From positions 1,054,001-1,118,000 of the forward strand of contig NZ_JAIUZM010000001.1 of NCBI RefSeq assembly GCF_020171345.1: 64,000 nt of DNA, read 5' to 3'. A program made the position numbers and the translations under genes. Shown here in pieces: positions 1 through 10,319 of the stretch. This DNA comes from Microbulbifer agarilyticus (GTDB taxonomy: Bacteria; Pseudomonadota; Gammaproteobacteria; Pseudomonadales; Cellvibrionaceae). Under the pieces are notes generated by a model. It had not been told where the DNA came from and searched no databases. It saw only the letters and a program-made list of their open reading frames with translations. Position 1 is the first letter of the stretch; each line of letters starts with the position of its first letter.

Positions 1-1
1 C

Positions 2-553
2 ATCGTTCAACTTGAAGTTGCCGAGCGGCTCAGCGGGCAGGATCCGTCCAGGGTAGCGGCGATTATTTCTACACTGCGCGGCCTGTTGAGCGAAGGCCTG
101 GAGGAAACCCGCAACATCGTCCAATTGCTGGATCAGGATGCGACGGCTGACAAGCCGCTGACAGAGCTCATCGCCACACTGGTGAATAACTTTGAGGCGG
201 CGACTGGGTTGTCAGTGTCCATACAGATTCGCTGTCATGACAGCCAGATACCTGCACCCATCAAGCAACATGTTTTCCGGATTATTCAGGAGTCGCTCAC
301 AAATATCAGTCGCCACGCTGGTGCGTCTCAGGCGAGCATTTCACTCGTGCAAAATGGCAACCTTAGGCTCCAGGTGGAAGACAATGGCTCGCAACTGGAC
401 AACCACCAGGGTAAACCGTTGCCCCCAATAAAATCTATTGAAAGCCGGGTAGCGGAGCTGCAGGGCACGCTGGCGTTTCAGCGCGAAGGCGCACTTACAA
501 AGCTGTTGATTAAGATTCCTCTCGGAGTAGCAGGAGAAGAACATGCCCATTAA
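2..553 (+). CDS. Sensor histidine kinase, NarL/DesK type (C-terminal part)
   Basis: The gene is cut by the left edge; the frame is open from base 2. The visible part holds the end of a HisKA_3-like helical region (SEGLEETRNIVQLL), an N-box (FRIIQESLTNISRHA) and the end of a HATPase_c fold. Kinases of this type phosphorylate a NarL-family response regulator, and such a gene follows with an overlap of 11 bases, so the two form one operon and very probably one two-component system. The G1 box reads DNGSQ instead of the usual DxGxG, and the usual GMRER motif is SIESR, so ATP binding may be altered. The phospho-accepting histidine lies outside the window, and the signal is unknown. Confidence 0.88.
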   Translation: MVQLEVAERLSGQDPSRVAAIISTLRGLLSEGLEETRNIVQLLDQDATADKPLTELIATLVNNFEAATGLSVSIQIRCHDSQIPAPIKQHVFRIIQESLTNISRHAGASQASISLVQNGNLRLQVEDNGSQLDNHQGKPLPPIKSIESRVAELQGTLAFQREGALTKLLIKIPLGVAGEEHAH

Positions 554-1187
554 GGTTCTACTGGTGGACGACCAGCAGCTGATGCGTGATGGCATAAGAA
601 TGCTACTGGAGCTTGAGGATGGGATCGAGCTGGTAGCTGAGGCAAGCAATGGTGAAGAGGCTGTAGCCGCTTACACCAGATACACACCCGATCTCGTATT
701 GATGGATATCGAAATGCCACGCATGAATGGTATTGAGGCCACCAAGCAGATTAAAGCGCTCAACCCGCAGGCGCGAATTATCATCCTGACCACATTTGGA
801 CAGGCAGACTACTTGCGTAATGGCTTGCTCGCAGGGGCTCAGGGCTTTTTACTCAAAGCGGTTTCCGGGGCGGAATTGGCGGAGAGCATTCGCAAGGTGT
901 ACCGGGGGGAGTCCGCACTTGACGGGCAGTCAACAGAACTACTGCTGGATAGTTACCGTGCACTTTCCGAAGCAAAAAATTCCCAGAAGAAAACATTGCT
1001 GTCCACTCGTGAAGTGCAGATTCTGGAGCTAGTTGCCCTGCAATATAGCAACCGCGACATAGCTGTTAAGCTGCAGCTCGCCGAAGGTACGGTGAAAAAT
1101 TACATCAGCCAGGTTTTGGAAAAGCTGTATGTCCGCGACCGTAACCAAGCTGTGCGGGTTGCGCAGGAAAAGGGGCTGTTGGAATAA
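543..1187 (+). CDS. NarL/LuxR-family response regulator
   Basis: The 214-residue protein has an N-terminal receiver domain (about 1-120) and a C-terminal LuxR-type helix-turn-helix (about 150-210). The receiver shows the acidic pair VDD at 8-10, the phospho-accepting Asp55 in LMDIEMP, the Thr pair at 83-84 and Lys105 in FLLK. The HTH contains the usual SNRDIA and EGTVKNYISQVLEKL segments. It starts inside the end of the kinase gene (ATG at 543, kinase stop at 551-553), which argues for translational coupling. The domain plan is that of DesR/NarL regulators; the target genes cannot be read from the window. Confidence 0.93.
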   Translation: MPIKVLLVDDQQLMRDGIRMLLELEDGIELVAEASNGEEAVAAYTRYTPDLVLMDIEMPRMNGIEATKQIKALNPQARIIILTTFGQADYLRNGLLAGAQGFLLKAVSGAELAESIRKVYRGESALDGQSTELLLDSYRALSEAKNSQKKTLLSTREVQILELVALQYSNRDIAVKLQLAEGTVKNYISQVLEKLYVRDRNQAVRVAQEKGLLE

Positions 1188-1334
1188 TCGAGCAGGAAAA
1201 AACGGTCGCAATACCCACCGCTATCTCATCAGACTGATTGTGTCGCGCCAAGAAAGACCGTAGCGTGTAGGGAAGCTTCCGACCGACCCACCCACGAGAG
1301 GCAGGTAACGGCCGGAGGTAGCCGAGGATCCCGC

Positions 1335-3389
<2,055 letters not shown>

Positions 3390-3418
3390 TTACCTAAATC
3401 TGTTTGTCTGTTTGCGTA

Positions 3419-3808
3419 TCAGGCGAAGCCGGCGGCCACGACACGTGCGTTCATTTCATCGAATACTTTCTGCAGGCCGTTCAGCGGCCGCACCATCACT
3501 TCAAAGTGAATAATCTGGCCGTTGTCATCCCAGCGGATCAGGTCGATACCTTTGATGCTTTTGTCTTCCACGGTGGCGGAGAATTCCAGCGCCATCTCGT
3601 TGCCGTCTACCCACTGGCGGTGGTATTCGAAGCCCTGAAAAATATCGATCACATTCATCAGGATGAACTGGGCTACGTCGCGCCCGTGCTTCGGCTTCCA
3701 CACGGTGGGGGAATGGAACTCGACGTTTTCCGCCAGCAGTTGGCGCAGCAGCGCCTGATCCCGCTGGAATACCACCTGGTGCCATTGCGCTAAACGTGCG
3801 TCGCTCAT
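3419..3808 (-). CDS. SnoaL-like / NTF2-fold protein
   Basis: The protein has about 129 residues and a predicted NTF2-like alpha+beta cone. It starts with a helix containing RLAQWHQVVFQRDQALLRQLL, which is typical of SnoaL_2 polyketide-cyclase-like proteins, and has a central strand pair (WVDGNEMALEFSATV) and a conserved-looking DLIRWDDNGQIIHFEVMVRP. Such proteins bind small hydrophobic molecules or isomerise them. The ATG at 3808 has GGAGATAGGTG just upstream; a GTG one codon earlier is possible. It is the first gene of a two-gene unit with the FadH-like reductase, transcribed away from the TetR gene, so it probably works on the same substrate class. Confidence 0.8.
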   Translation of the reverse strand: MSDARLAQWHQVVFQRDQALLRQLLAENVEFHSPTVWKPKHGRDVAQFILMNVIDIFQGFEYHRQWVDGNEMALEFSATVEDKSIKGIDLIRWDDNGQIIHFEVMVRPLNGLQKVFDEMNARVVAAGFA

Positions 3809-3885
3809 CACCTATCTCCCTTTTGGGTTCTCGGAGTTCTGTTGTATTTATTCTGACTGGCCAGCCTATTGGTCGGCTGCCCATT

Positions 3886-3900
3886 CTTGACACTGTCAAA
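3886..3900. promoter_or_regulatory. Operator 1, CTTGACACTGTCAAA
   Basis: This 15-base site is the exact reverse complement of operator 2, and its core TTGACACTGTCAA is itself palindromic apart from the central base. It lies between the SnoaL-like gene and the TetR gene. If the leftward promoter uses operator 2 as its -35 (see 3913-3941), this copy falls just downstream of that start point, a road-block position. Confidence 0.75.
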
Positions 3901-3912
3901 ATGCGTATCGCT

Positions 3913-3941
3913 ACCATATGTCGCGGTTTTGACAGTGTCAA
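3913..3941 (-). promoter_or_regulatory. Predicted leftward promoter of the reductase unit
   Basis: On the minus strand TTGACA (3941-3936) is followed after 17 bases by TATGGT (3918-3913). The predicted start lies near 3906, leaving about 100 bases of leader before the SnoaL-like ATG at 3808. The -35 lies inside operator 2. Confidence 0.5.
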
Positions 3942-3942
3942 G
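3928..3942. promoter_or_regulatory. Operator 2, TTTGACAGTGTCAAG
   Basis: This is the second copy of the palindromic operator, inverted relative to the first. The centres are 42 bases apart, about four helical turns, so two dimers would sit on the same face. The consensus -35 TTGACA is embedded on both strands, so a bound repressor would cover both divergent promoters. Confidence 0.75.
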
Positions 3943-3957
3943 ATGGCCTGATAGATT
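3929..3957 (+). promoter_or_regulatory. Predicted rightward promoter of the TetR gene
   Basis: TTGACA (3929-3934) and TAGATT (3952-3957) are separated by 17 bases. The predicted start is at about 3964, immediately before the ATG at 3965, so the message would be leaderless or nearly so. The -35 is part of operator 2, which implies autorepression. Confidence 0.5.
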
Positions 3958-3964
3958 GCGCAGC

Positions 3965-4609
3965 ATGACCACATCTTCCACCCGCACTACATCTAGTACT
4001 TCAAGCCGCTCTGGCAGTTACCACCATGGGGACCTCCGCCAGACTCTGGTGAGCGAGGCTGTGCGCATCATTCGGGAAGAGGGTGAGAAGGCGCTGTCCA
4101 TGCGCAAGCTGGCGCTGAATATCGGTGTGTCGCGCACCGCGTCTTACCACTACTTTGCGGACAAGCAGGCGCTACTGTGTGCCATCGCCGAGGAGGGGTT
4201 CCGGCGCTACAACGCCATGCTGTCGGAGGTACACCAGAACGGTCAGCGCCCCCCCAGTGCCGAGAGCATGCGCGACTTTGTACGCGGCTATGTGCAGTTT
4301 GCGACCGAGCAGACGGAGTACTATGACCTGATGTTCGGTGGGCACATTTGGGAGTCCGGCACGTCCACAGACTCCCTGCGCAAAGAATCCCACAACAGCT
4401 TCCGCAACTATGTGAATAATGTGCGCACCTGGAAGGAAAAGAGACTGATTTCACACAAGGTGGACGCGCTGCGTTTTTCCCAGGTGAGCTGGAGCACCCT
4501 GCACGGAATCAGCCGGTTGATTATCGACGGTATCTACGCGGACTCTGCGGCGATCGAGCCCATCTGCCAGAACGCGGCGGAGATGTTCTGGCGCGAGCTG
4601 GCGCCCTGA
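3965..4609 (+). CDS. TetR/AcrR-family transcriptional regulator
   Basis: The 214-residue protein has a Ser/Thr-rich N-terminus and a TetR DNA-binding domain of about 50 residues. The domain includes YHHGDLRQTLVSEAVRIIREEG, the helix-turn-helix segment SMRKLALNIGVSRTASYHYF and a following DKQALLCAIAEEGF helix. The rest is a helical ligand-binding domain of the WHG type. It is divergent from the SnoaL/FadH-like unit with two operators between them, so it most likely represses that unit and itself. An in-frame extension to 3869 would read through both operators and the promoter, so I reject it. No convincing ribosome-binding site precedes 3965. Confidence 0.9.
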   Translation: MTTSSTRTTSSTSSRSGSYHHGDLRQTLVSEAVRIIREEGEKALSMRKLALNIGVSRTASYHYFADKQALLCAIAEEGFRRYNAMLSEVHQNGQRPPSAESMRDFVRGYVQFATEQTEYYDLMFGGHIWESGTSTDSLRKESHNSFRNYVNNVRTWKEKRLISHKVDALRFSQVSWSTLHGISRLIIDGIYADSAAIEPICQNAAEMFWRELAP

Positions 4610-4960
4610 GCAGAAACCGACAAGCGCCCTCCCGCCGAACCCTCGGCGATCCCCTGTGACTGGCGCGAAACGGTCGGCATTACGCCGGCTCTCACGACTA
4701 ACCTGCGGCATACACCCCATTCAAAGTGTCTATTACCGCCTAAAAATCGGTTGCTTGCAGCGCCATCAGGCAATTGCAGCCGCCACTGGTTGTTTCAGAC
4801 AACTCTCCCGAGATATAAAGATTTAGCTCTAATGATATAAGTTTATATTGTTATGTTGTTATGACTTATATGCGTCTTCTCACTGCGCTCGCACTTAGGT
4901 AATGAGGCCCAGTCGAGATCTGGAGCAACCCACTCGCAGCATATAATTTCGGGAAACACC
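4610..4960. other. Intergenic region, 351 bases, no gene seen
   Basis: The first half is GC-rich, with a weak GCCGA-ACCC-TCGGC hairpin after the TetR stop. The stretch 4810-4872 is strikingly AT-rich with repeated TTATGTTGTTATG-like words. TATAAT occurs at 4942-4947, only 13 bases before the hydrolase ATG and without a -35, so I do not call it a promoter. GGGA at 4950-4953 can serve as ribosome-binding site. Confidence 0.5.
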
Positions 4961-5716
4961 ATGAAAAAACTCGCACCTCTTGGCATCGCTCTGTCGATGC
5001 TCCTCACCCTTCTCCTGCCGCAGGCCAGTGTCGCACAGGGTTATCCAGCCATGGCGAACGACGACGCCCTCGATGCGCTGGAGTCCAATCTGGTAATGAC
5101 TGTCACCGAGACGCCGCAGTTCATCCGCTTCGATAATAATTTCATTACCCAGGACGTGGGCTTGCTGATCCAGCCGGGTGGCGATGTAGACCCACGCGCC
5201 TACGCCCGTATCGCACGCAAAATCGCCGCCAACGGCTACCCGGTGGTCATCGATAATTCGCCAAGCACACTGGTTATCGCCGGCCTGATGCCTTCAATGG
5301 TGCCGGTCATCAAGGCCGCCAACCCGGATATTGCGAACTGGGCACTGGCCGGGCACTCCCTGGGCGGGGTGATTGCCGCCAAATATATTGCGGAAAATCC
5401 GCAGGATTTCTCCATTAAGGGACTGGCACTGTGGGCGAGTTTCCCGGATCCGGAAAACCCCATCTCCTACCGTACCGATCTGGTGGTAGCGTCAATTTAC
5501 GGCGAACTCGACTGCCTTGTACCACCCCAGACCGTGCAATCCCTGAGCTGGACCCTGCCTTACAATGCCAGCTTCCATCAGATAGATGGTGCCAACCACG
5601 CCCAGTGGGGTGACTATGGCGACCAGGAAGGCGACTGCGCCGCTGACATCACCACCACCCAGCAAAAAATTCGCGGAAAGCGCGCGACCATTGAGCTGGT
5701 ACTGGAAAAGATATAA
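4961..5716 (+). CDS. Secreted alpha/beta hydrolase
   Basis: The 251-residue protein has a clear signal peptide (MKKLAPLGIALSMLL to SVA-QG, cleavage near residue 25). The nucleophile elbow is GHSLGG with Ser133; Asp184 in YGELDCL and His213 in GANHAQW complete a plausible catalytic triad. The fold matches the small Abhydrolase_5/dienelactone-hydrolase-like group. Exported members act on esters or lactones in the periplasm or medium; the substrate is not evident. It is a single-gene unit ending in a strong terminator. Confidence 0.85.
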   Translation: MKKLAPLGIALSMLLTLLLPQASVAQGYPAMANDDALDALESNLVMTVTETPQFIRFDNNFITQDVGLLIQPGGDVDPRAYARIARKIAANGYPVVIDNSPSTLVIAGLMPSMVPVIKAANPDIANWALAGHSLGGVIAAKYIAENPQDFSIKGLALWASFPDPENPISYRTDLVVASIYGELDCLVPPQTVQSLSWTLPYNASFHQIDGANHAQWGDYGDQEGDCAADITTTQQKIRGKRATIELVLEKI

Positions 5717-5769
5717 TCGCTCAATGCACTACAGCGCAGAGGAAGCGATTCCCGCGCTGTACGGGCAAT

Positions 5770-5799
5770 AAAAAACCCGGGGACACCCCGGGTTTTTTT
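5770..5799. terminator. Rho-independent terminator
   Basis: A perfect stem AACCCGGGG/CCCCGGGTT with loop ACA is flanked by A and T tracts. It ends the hydrolase transcript, and because it has A and T runs on both sides it can also end the FecR transcript arriving from the right. Confidence 0.9.
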
Positions 5800-5819
5800 C
5801 GCGAACGGCCTGGCAGGCT

Positions 5820-6878
5820 TCAGTGCTCTACCGTGCCGGGCCAGATCACCACGCGCCCATCGGGCTCTTTGAACACACGCACCGGCAATGACTGCTCCAG
5901 CATGGCCACCAGGGTATCCGCCTGGTCGGCAGTAAAGGCGGTGGTCACCCGCAGATTTTCCAGTTCGCGGGTGCCGATGATGATGCGGTCTTGGCGATAA
6001 CGATTGGCATCGGCAACGATTTCCGACAGCGGCGCGTCGCGGTAGCTGAACTTGCCCTGGCGCCAGCTGGCGACGGTAGTGGCATCGACCTGGCTGACCG
6101 GGCTGATCGCACGCTCGTCGACCTTGACCTGTTGGCCGGCAGTCAGACGCACCTTGTTTGCCGAATCGCCTTTATCCACATCCTCAGTCGCAACGGTGTT
6201 TTTGCGGGCGACATCGACGATGCCCTCTTCCACGGTGACCTTCACCGCAGGATTGAGTTTGCTGCCGGTACGCACATCGAAGCGAGTACCCACAACGCGC
6301 ACTTCTGCACCCTGTGCAGTCACCTGAAATGGCCGCGCGGAATCCTTAGCCACATTAAAAAATGCCTGACCGCGCAACAGCTTAATACGGCGACTGTCTT
6401 CGCTGAATTCCGCTTCCAGCGCCGAGTCACCCCCAAGCGTTACGCGGGTCCCATCTTCCAGGGTCACGTTGCGTACCTGCGCCAGCTCGGAAGCATAGGA
6501 CTGGGCGGCCGGCTCGCCTTGCCAGGGTGCCAGATAGGCAATACCCACCGCCAGCATTAGCGTGCAGGCGAACGCAAGGCCGTTTAGCGGGCTCACGCCA
6601 AGATAACTGCGCAGTGTTTCCATCAGTGCAGACAGGCCGCTCGGCTGACGCAAACGCGCGCCCTCTTCGCTCGCCGCGAGTGCGGCGAGGGTCTGATCGA
6701 TCTGTTGCAGTTGCTGATAAGCGCTGCGGTGTTGCGGCTGTTCCATCCAGTGCGCAAACGCTACCTGTTCGGAGCCGTCCAGTGCGCGCTCGCCCTGCAA
6801 CAGAAACCATTCCCGGGCTTCCGCTTCTATTTGCCGGATATCGGTCTGCGGCTGACTGTTCCCAGTCGACATCTTCAT
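5820..6878 (-). CDS. FecR-family anti-sigma factor / sigma regulator
   Basis: The protein has 352 residues. It has an N-terminal cytoplasmic DUF4880-like segment (EAREWFLLQGERALDGSEQ, then FAHWMEQPQHRSAYQQL), one membrane helix (GLAFACTLMLAVGIAYLAPW), a periplasmic FecR domain (VTLEDGTRVTLGGDSALE, LLRGQAFFNVAKD, RVVGTRFDV) and a C-terminal DUF4974/STN-like domain (YRDAPLSEIVADANRY). FecR proteins hold the ECF sigma factor and relay the loaded state of a TonB receptor. The ATG at 6878 overlaps the sigma stop (ATGA); a longer reading to 7046 lies inside the sigma gene and is rejected. Confidence 0.92.
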   Translation of the reverse strand: MKMSTGNSQPQTDIRQIEAEAREWFLLQGERALDGSEQVAFAHWMEQPQHRSAYQQLQQIDQTLAALAASEEGARLRQPSGLSALMETLRSYLGVSPLNGLAFACTLMLAVGIAYLAPWQGEPAAQSYASELAQVRNVTLEDGTRVTLGGDSALEAEFSEDSRRIKLLRGQAFFNVAKDSARPFQVTAQGAEVRVVGTRFDVRTGSKLNPAVKVTVEEGIVDVARKNTVATEDVDKGDSANKVRLTAGQQVKVDERAISPVSQVDATTVASWRQGKFSYRDAPLSEIVADANRYRQDRIIIGTRELENLRVTTAFTADQADTLVAMLEQSLPVRVFKEPDGRVVIWPGTVEH

Positions 6879-7420
6879 TCTCCACCGTGTGCCCGCAGCG
6901 CTTCCTGGCAACCGGCCAGGGCTTTCGCCACGTGCTTCTTCACTACTGTTGCCGAGAGACCCTCGCGACGCGCAATTTCCGCGTAGGAGAGCCCATCGAC
7001 ACGATTCATCAATAACAGCCGGCGACGCTTGTGCGGCATGTTCCACAGCGCGCGACTGATCAGGCCAAGGAACTGGCGGCCGGAAGCCACCCTTTCGGGA
7101 CTGCGGCTATCCTGGTCACGGTCTGGGTCGCCCTGTACCGACTGTGCGTAACTCTCGCGCACCTGGCCTTTGCGCAAGGCGTCGATGGTGGCGTTGTGCA
7201 CCGAGCGGTACAGGAACGCGCGCACATGCTCGATTTCACCGGTGTGCAGCTGCGGCGCCATACGCGCAAACGCCTCCTGCACCAGGTCTTCCGCCTCGCT
7301 GTACGACAGGCCGAACTTACTCACCGCATACCGACACAGTTCCTGGTGGTATTCGCGGTAGTAGTAATCCAGGTCGCGCTCGTTTTCGCTTACCATCTGG
7401 CTCGCCAATGCTGTGGCCAT
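6875..7420 (-). CDS. ECF sigma factor, FecI type
   Basis: The 181-residue protein has sigma-70 region 2 (about 20-90, with AEDLVQEAFARM and FLYRSVHNATIDALRK) and region 4 (about 120-175, with LSYAEIARREGLSATVVKKHVAKAL). GAGAG lies just before the ATG at 7420. It is followed with a 4-base overlap by fecR and preceded in the same direction by a TonB-dependent receptor, the standard set for cell-surface signalling. Unlike the fec operon of E. coli, the receptor comes first. Confidence 0.93.
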   Translation of the reverse strand: MATALASQMVSENERDLDYYYREYHQELCRYAVSKFGLSYSEAEDLVQEAFARMAPQLHTGEIEHVRAFLYRSVHNATIDALRKGQVRESYAQSVQGDPDRDQDSRSPERVASGRQFLGLISRALWNMPHKRRRLLLMNRVDGLSYAEIARREGLSATVVKKHVAKALAGCQEALRAHGGE

Positions 7421-7504
7421 CGACTCTCTTCACCATGGTTTTTGTTATCAGGACGCCGTACTTATGCGGCAATCACTTTCTCTTGTCGATATAACGGGGA
7501 TCAG

Positions 7505-7541
7505 GCCCGAATCGTCTCCCCCTCCGATGAATTTTTCGGGC
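7505..7541. repeat. Inverted repeat between receptor and sigma genes
   Basis: Arms GCCCGAA and TTCGGGC (7 of 7) enclose 23 bases. It lies downstream of the receptor stop and about 85 bases before the sigma start, and could be an RNA hairpin limiting read-through from receptor to sigma gene. No T tract follows, so it is not a simple terminator. Confidence 0.4.
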
Positions 7542-7568
7542 GATCTTTGCGAACCCGCCACACGTAAA

Positions 7569-10319
7569 TCAGTCGAACTGCAGGCCGAAGCGCAGGCCGA
7601 CACTGCGCGGGGGACCGTAGTAGTAAGCGGGAACCGCGACATCGGCATCGTGCACGTCGCTCGCCACCAGCGCATTGGTCAGGTTGTCCCCATAGAGGTC
7701 CAGCCACCAGTTGCCAGCATGCGGCGCCAGCTTTATACCCGCGTTCCACAGGCTGTGCGTGGGCCGACGGTCAATATTACGGGCGGCACCAGATGGATCC
7801 GGGACCCATTCGGCGGTGCTGTTGTGCCACAGGAAGCCGCTGCGGTCGCCGCGGTTGGCCTCGTCAAAATACATGCTACTGGTGTAATGCAGGCCGAGGC
7901 GTGCGGTGGCACGCAGGGCGTCACCCACAGGAAAACCGTGGCGGTAGTTGAGGCCCAGACTCAGGCGCGGCACCTGTTTCAGGCGGTTGCCACTGAAGTC
8001 CACCAGATTCGGTACCTGTGGGTCGCCAACGCTTGGGTTCCAGGTCGCACCATGATCCGGAAACTCGTTATCGACCGCATAGAAGCGGTTATAGCGGGCA
8101 TCCAGCCAGGACAGGAAGCCACTGACGCGCCCGTTCTGGCTGGATGCCCAGTTGAGTTCCAGCTCCAGGCCGCGAATGGTGGCGCTGGGGGCGTTGGTAC
8201 TGCGAATCAGTTCCGTCCCGTCTTTCGCCACCGCAATGCCGGACACCTGCAGGTCGCGATAGCCGGTATCGAATAGGGCACCATTCAGAGTCATGGCGCC
8301 ATCCAGCAGGCCAAGCTTGAACCCCATCTCGATATTGGTGCTGGTTTCCGGGCCGACATAGGCGGCGCCATCGTTATTGCGCGCAATCAGCAGGGTGAGG
8401 TCCTGCTGGAAGGCAGGGTCCTCGGCACCGCTATAAGTACCGCTCAGCGAGGCGCCGTCCTGCACAATGCCCGGCTTGAAGCCTTCGGCGAACAGCAGAT
8501 AGAGGAGCGTTTCATCAGCTGGCTGGTAACTGAGGCGCGCCATGGCGGTGGTGCTGCGCCAGGCGCGGTCGACATCGTTGTAGTTGGCCACAAAGCACTG
8601 GCCGGGATTGGCCGAGGCCTGGTTTACCGCAATCACCCCGAGCTCGCCGCCGCGATCTGCGCGAATCAGGTCTGGGCAGGCGATATTGCGCCCGCCGCGA
8701 TCATAGCGCTGATCGCGCCCGGTGCGCGCACCGACACTGGCCTGCCAGTATTCACTGACATCGTAATCCAACTGACCATACACCGCGTTCAGGCGTGTGC
8801 CGCGATGGGGCTGCTGGAAACTGTGGGAAGGGGCACCGCCCCAGCCACTGCCGTCTTCCAGCTGGTGTTCCAGGTCAAAGCGAATGGCGTTCTGTTCGCT
8901 GAAGTGAAAATAGGCGAGCAGCCAGCGCAATGCTTCGTCATCGCTGTTTTTCAGTTGCAGCTCATGCTGACGCGCGCGGTATTTGGACCACACCGTGCGG
9001 TTGCTCTGGTGGTAGATGGCCGGGTCTGTTTCGCTGCCCAGTGGGCTCTCACGGTCTGCATCCCAGTCCTGGCTGCGGCGGGTCAGGCCATGACCGGCGA
9101 TATACGACAGGGTATGCGCCGCGGGCAGCGCCAGCTCTAACCGGCTGCGCCAGGTATCCTGATCCAGCACGGTGCGTCCCGGGGTATCGATGGTGAGCGG
9201 GGTATCGTAATCCACAAGGGGCAGACTGCCCGCGCCGCGGTCCTCGAAGCCCTCAAAACTCACCCACCAGTTGAGTGCGTCGCCCAACTGCCAGTCGGAG
9301 CTCAGGCGGTGGCTGAACAGATCGGTATTGTTGTAGCGATCGGCGGCCCTGGCCGCGATGGAGTCGCTGGTATAGGTGAGCGGACTGTCTGCCGTCTGCT
9401 TGACGGCGGCCCAGCGCAGGGCCCAATTGTCGGTGAGCGGAGCATTGGCCACTGCGCGCCATTTCTTTTGCTGGTTGCTGTCCAGCGTGATGGACATTTC
9501 AGACGACCAATCGCGGGTGGGACGCGCGCTGTGGTAGTTGATCACCCCTCCGGTGGAGTTGCGGCCAAATAGCGTGCCCTGCGGCCCGCGCAGCACCTCT
9601 ACCCGGTCCAGGTCATACAGCAGCACCGCGGTACCCTGTACCCGGCTGCTGAAAATCCCGTCCACATGGGTGGCGATACCGGAGTCGCCGGCTTCGGTGT
9701 GATTGTCCGAACCAATACCGCGCAGATACAGCATGGATGTGGTGTGATCGCCATTGCGGGTCACCTGCAGGCTGGGCACATCCGCGGCCAGCTCTTCCAG
9801 GCTGTCGATATTGCGCTCCCGCAACCGCTCTCCGTGCAGCGCGGTGATCGCCATGGGCGTGTGCTGGAGATTCGTGCGGCGCTTGCTCGCGATCACCTCG
9901 ACTTCCTCCAGCAGTGGACGCGGTTCGGCCGGGTGCTCCTCAAGCGTAGCGCTCGGCTCAGGCTCGCTGCGCCGTGGCAGTATGACCACACCCTGGCCAT
10001 CGACTCGACGGTAGCGCAGCCCCGACCCGGCCAACAGGAATTCCAGTGCTGCGTCGATGGTGTAGCGGCCTTGCAGGGCGGGCGCAGCGGGTAGCGACGC
10101 ACCCTGTACTCCCGTCATCACCGCCATCCCGGTCTCACGGGACAGTGCGAGCAGGGATTGCTCAAGCGGTTGCGCGGGGAGCTGGAATGAATAAACCGTA
10201 ACTGCAGGGGATGACGCGTTCGATGCGACAGCACCCGCCACGACCGGGTGCGCCGGTAGGGCGCCGAGCGTCGTCGCTAGCAGCAGGGCGCTGAATGACC
10301 TGTGGCAGGTCTTAGGCAT
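7569..10319 (-). CDS. TonB-dependent receptor with STN signalling domain
   Basis: The protein has about 916 residues. A signal peptide (MPKTCHRSFSALLLATTLG to VVAG) is followed by an STN domain (YSFQLPAQPLEQSLLALS to GVVILPR), a TonB-box-like LEEVEVIAS, the plug (LYLRGIGSDN, VEVLRGPQGTLFGRNSTGG) and a 22-strand barrel ending in GLRFGLQFD. The STN domain contacts FecR-type proteins, which fits the fecI/fecR pair just downstream. Receptors of this kind import siderophores, vitamin B12 or oligosaccharides; nothing nearby shows which. I start at the ATG at 10319 because the 33 residues upstream do not look like a leader; the start remains uncertain. Confidence 0.9.
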   Translation of the reverse strand: MPKTCHRSFSALLLATTLGALPAHPVVAGAVASNASSPAVTVYSFQLPAQPLEQSLLALSRETGMAVMTGVQGASLPAAPALQGRYTIDAALEFLLAGSGLRYRRVDGQGVVILPRRSEPEPSATLEEHPAEPRPLLEEVEVIASKRRTNLQHTPMAITALHGERLRERNIDSLEELAADVPSLQVTRNGDHTTSMLYLRGIGSDNHTEAGDSGIATHVDGIFSSRVQGTAVLLYDLDRVEVLRGPQGTLFGRNSTGGVINYHSARPTRDWSSEMSITLDSNQQKKWRAVANAPLTDNWALRWAAVKQTADSPLTYTSDSIAARAADRYNNTDLFSHRLSSDWQLGDALNWWVSFEGFEDRGAGSLPLVDYDTPLTIDTPGRTVLDQDTWRSRLELALPAAHTLSYIAGHGLTRRSQDWDADRESPLGSETDPAIYHQSNRTVWSKYRARQHELQLKNSDDEALRWLLAYFHFSEQNAIRFDLEHQLEDGSGWGGAPSHSFQQPHRGTRLNAVYGQLDYDVSEYWQASVGARTGRDQRYDRGGRNIACPDLIRADRGGELGVIAVNQASANPGQCFVANYNDVDRAWRSTTAMARLSYQPADETLLYLLFAEGFKPGIVQDGASLSGTYSGAEDPAFQQDLTLLIARNNDGAAYVGPETSTNIEMGFKLGLLDGAMTLNGALFDTGYRDLQVSGIAVAKDGTELIRSTNAPSATIRGLELELNWASSQNGRVSGFLSWLDARYNRFYAVDNEFPDHGATWNPSVGDPQVPNLVDFSGNRLKQVPRLSLGLNYRHGFPVGDALRATARLGLHYTSSMYFDEANRGDRSGFLWHNSTAEWVPDPSGAARNIDRRPTHSLWNAGIKLAPHAGNWWLDLYGDNLTNALVASDVHDADVAVPAYYYGPPRSVGLRFGLQFD

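Noticed and set aside
3869-3964. N-terminal extension of the TetR gene
   Set aside because: It would translate both operators and the promoter, and the added residues do not fit a TetR N-terminus.
4942-4947. TATAAT before the hydrolase gene
   Set aside because: No -35 at the right distance and it would start the RNA within the ribosome-binding site.
6879-7046. N-terminal extension of the FecR gene
   Set aside because: Lies inside the sigma factor gene in another frame; the ATGA overlap gives the natural start.
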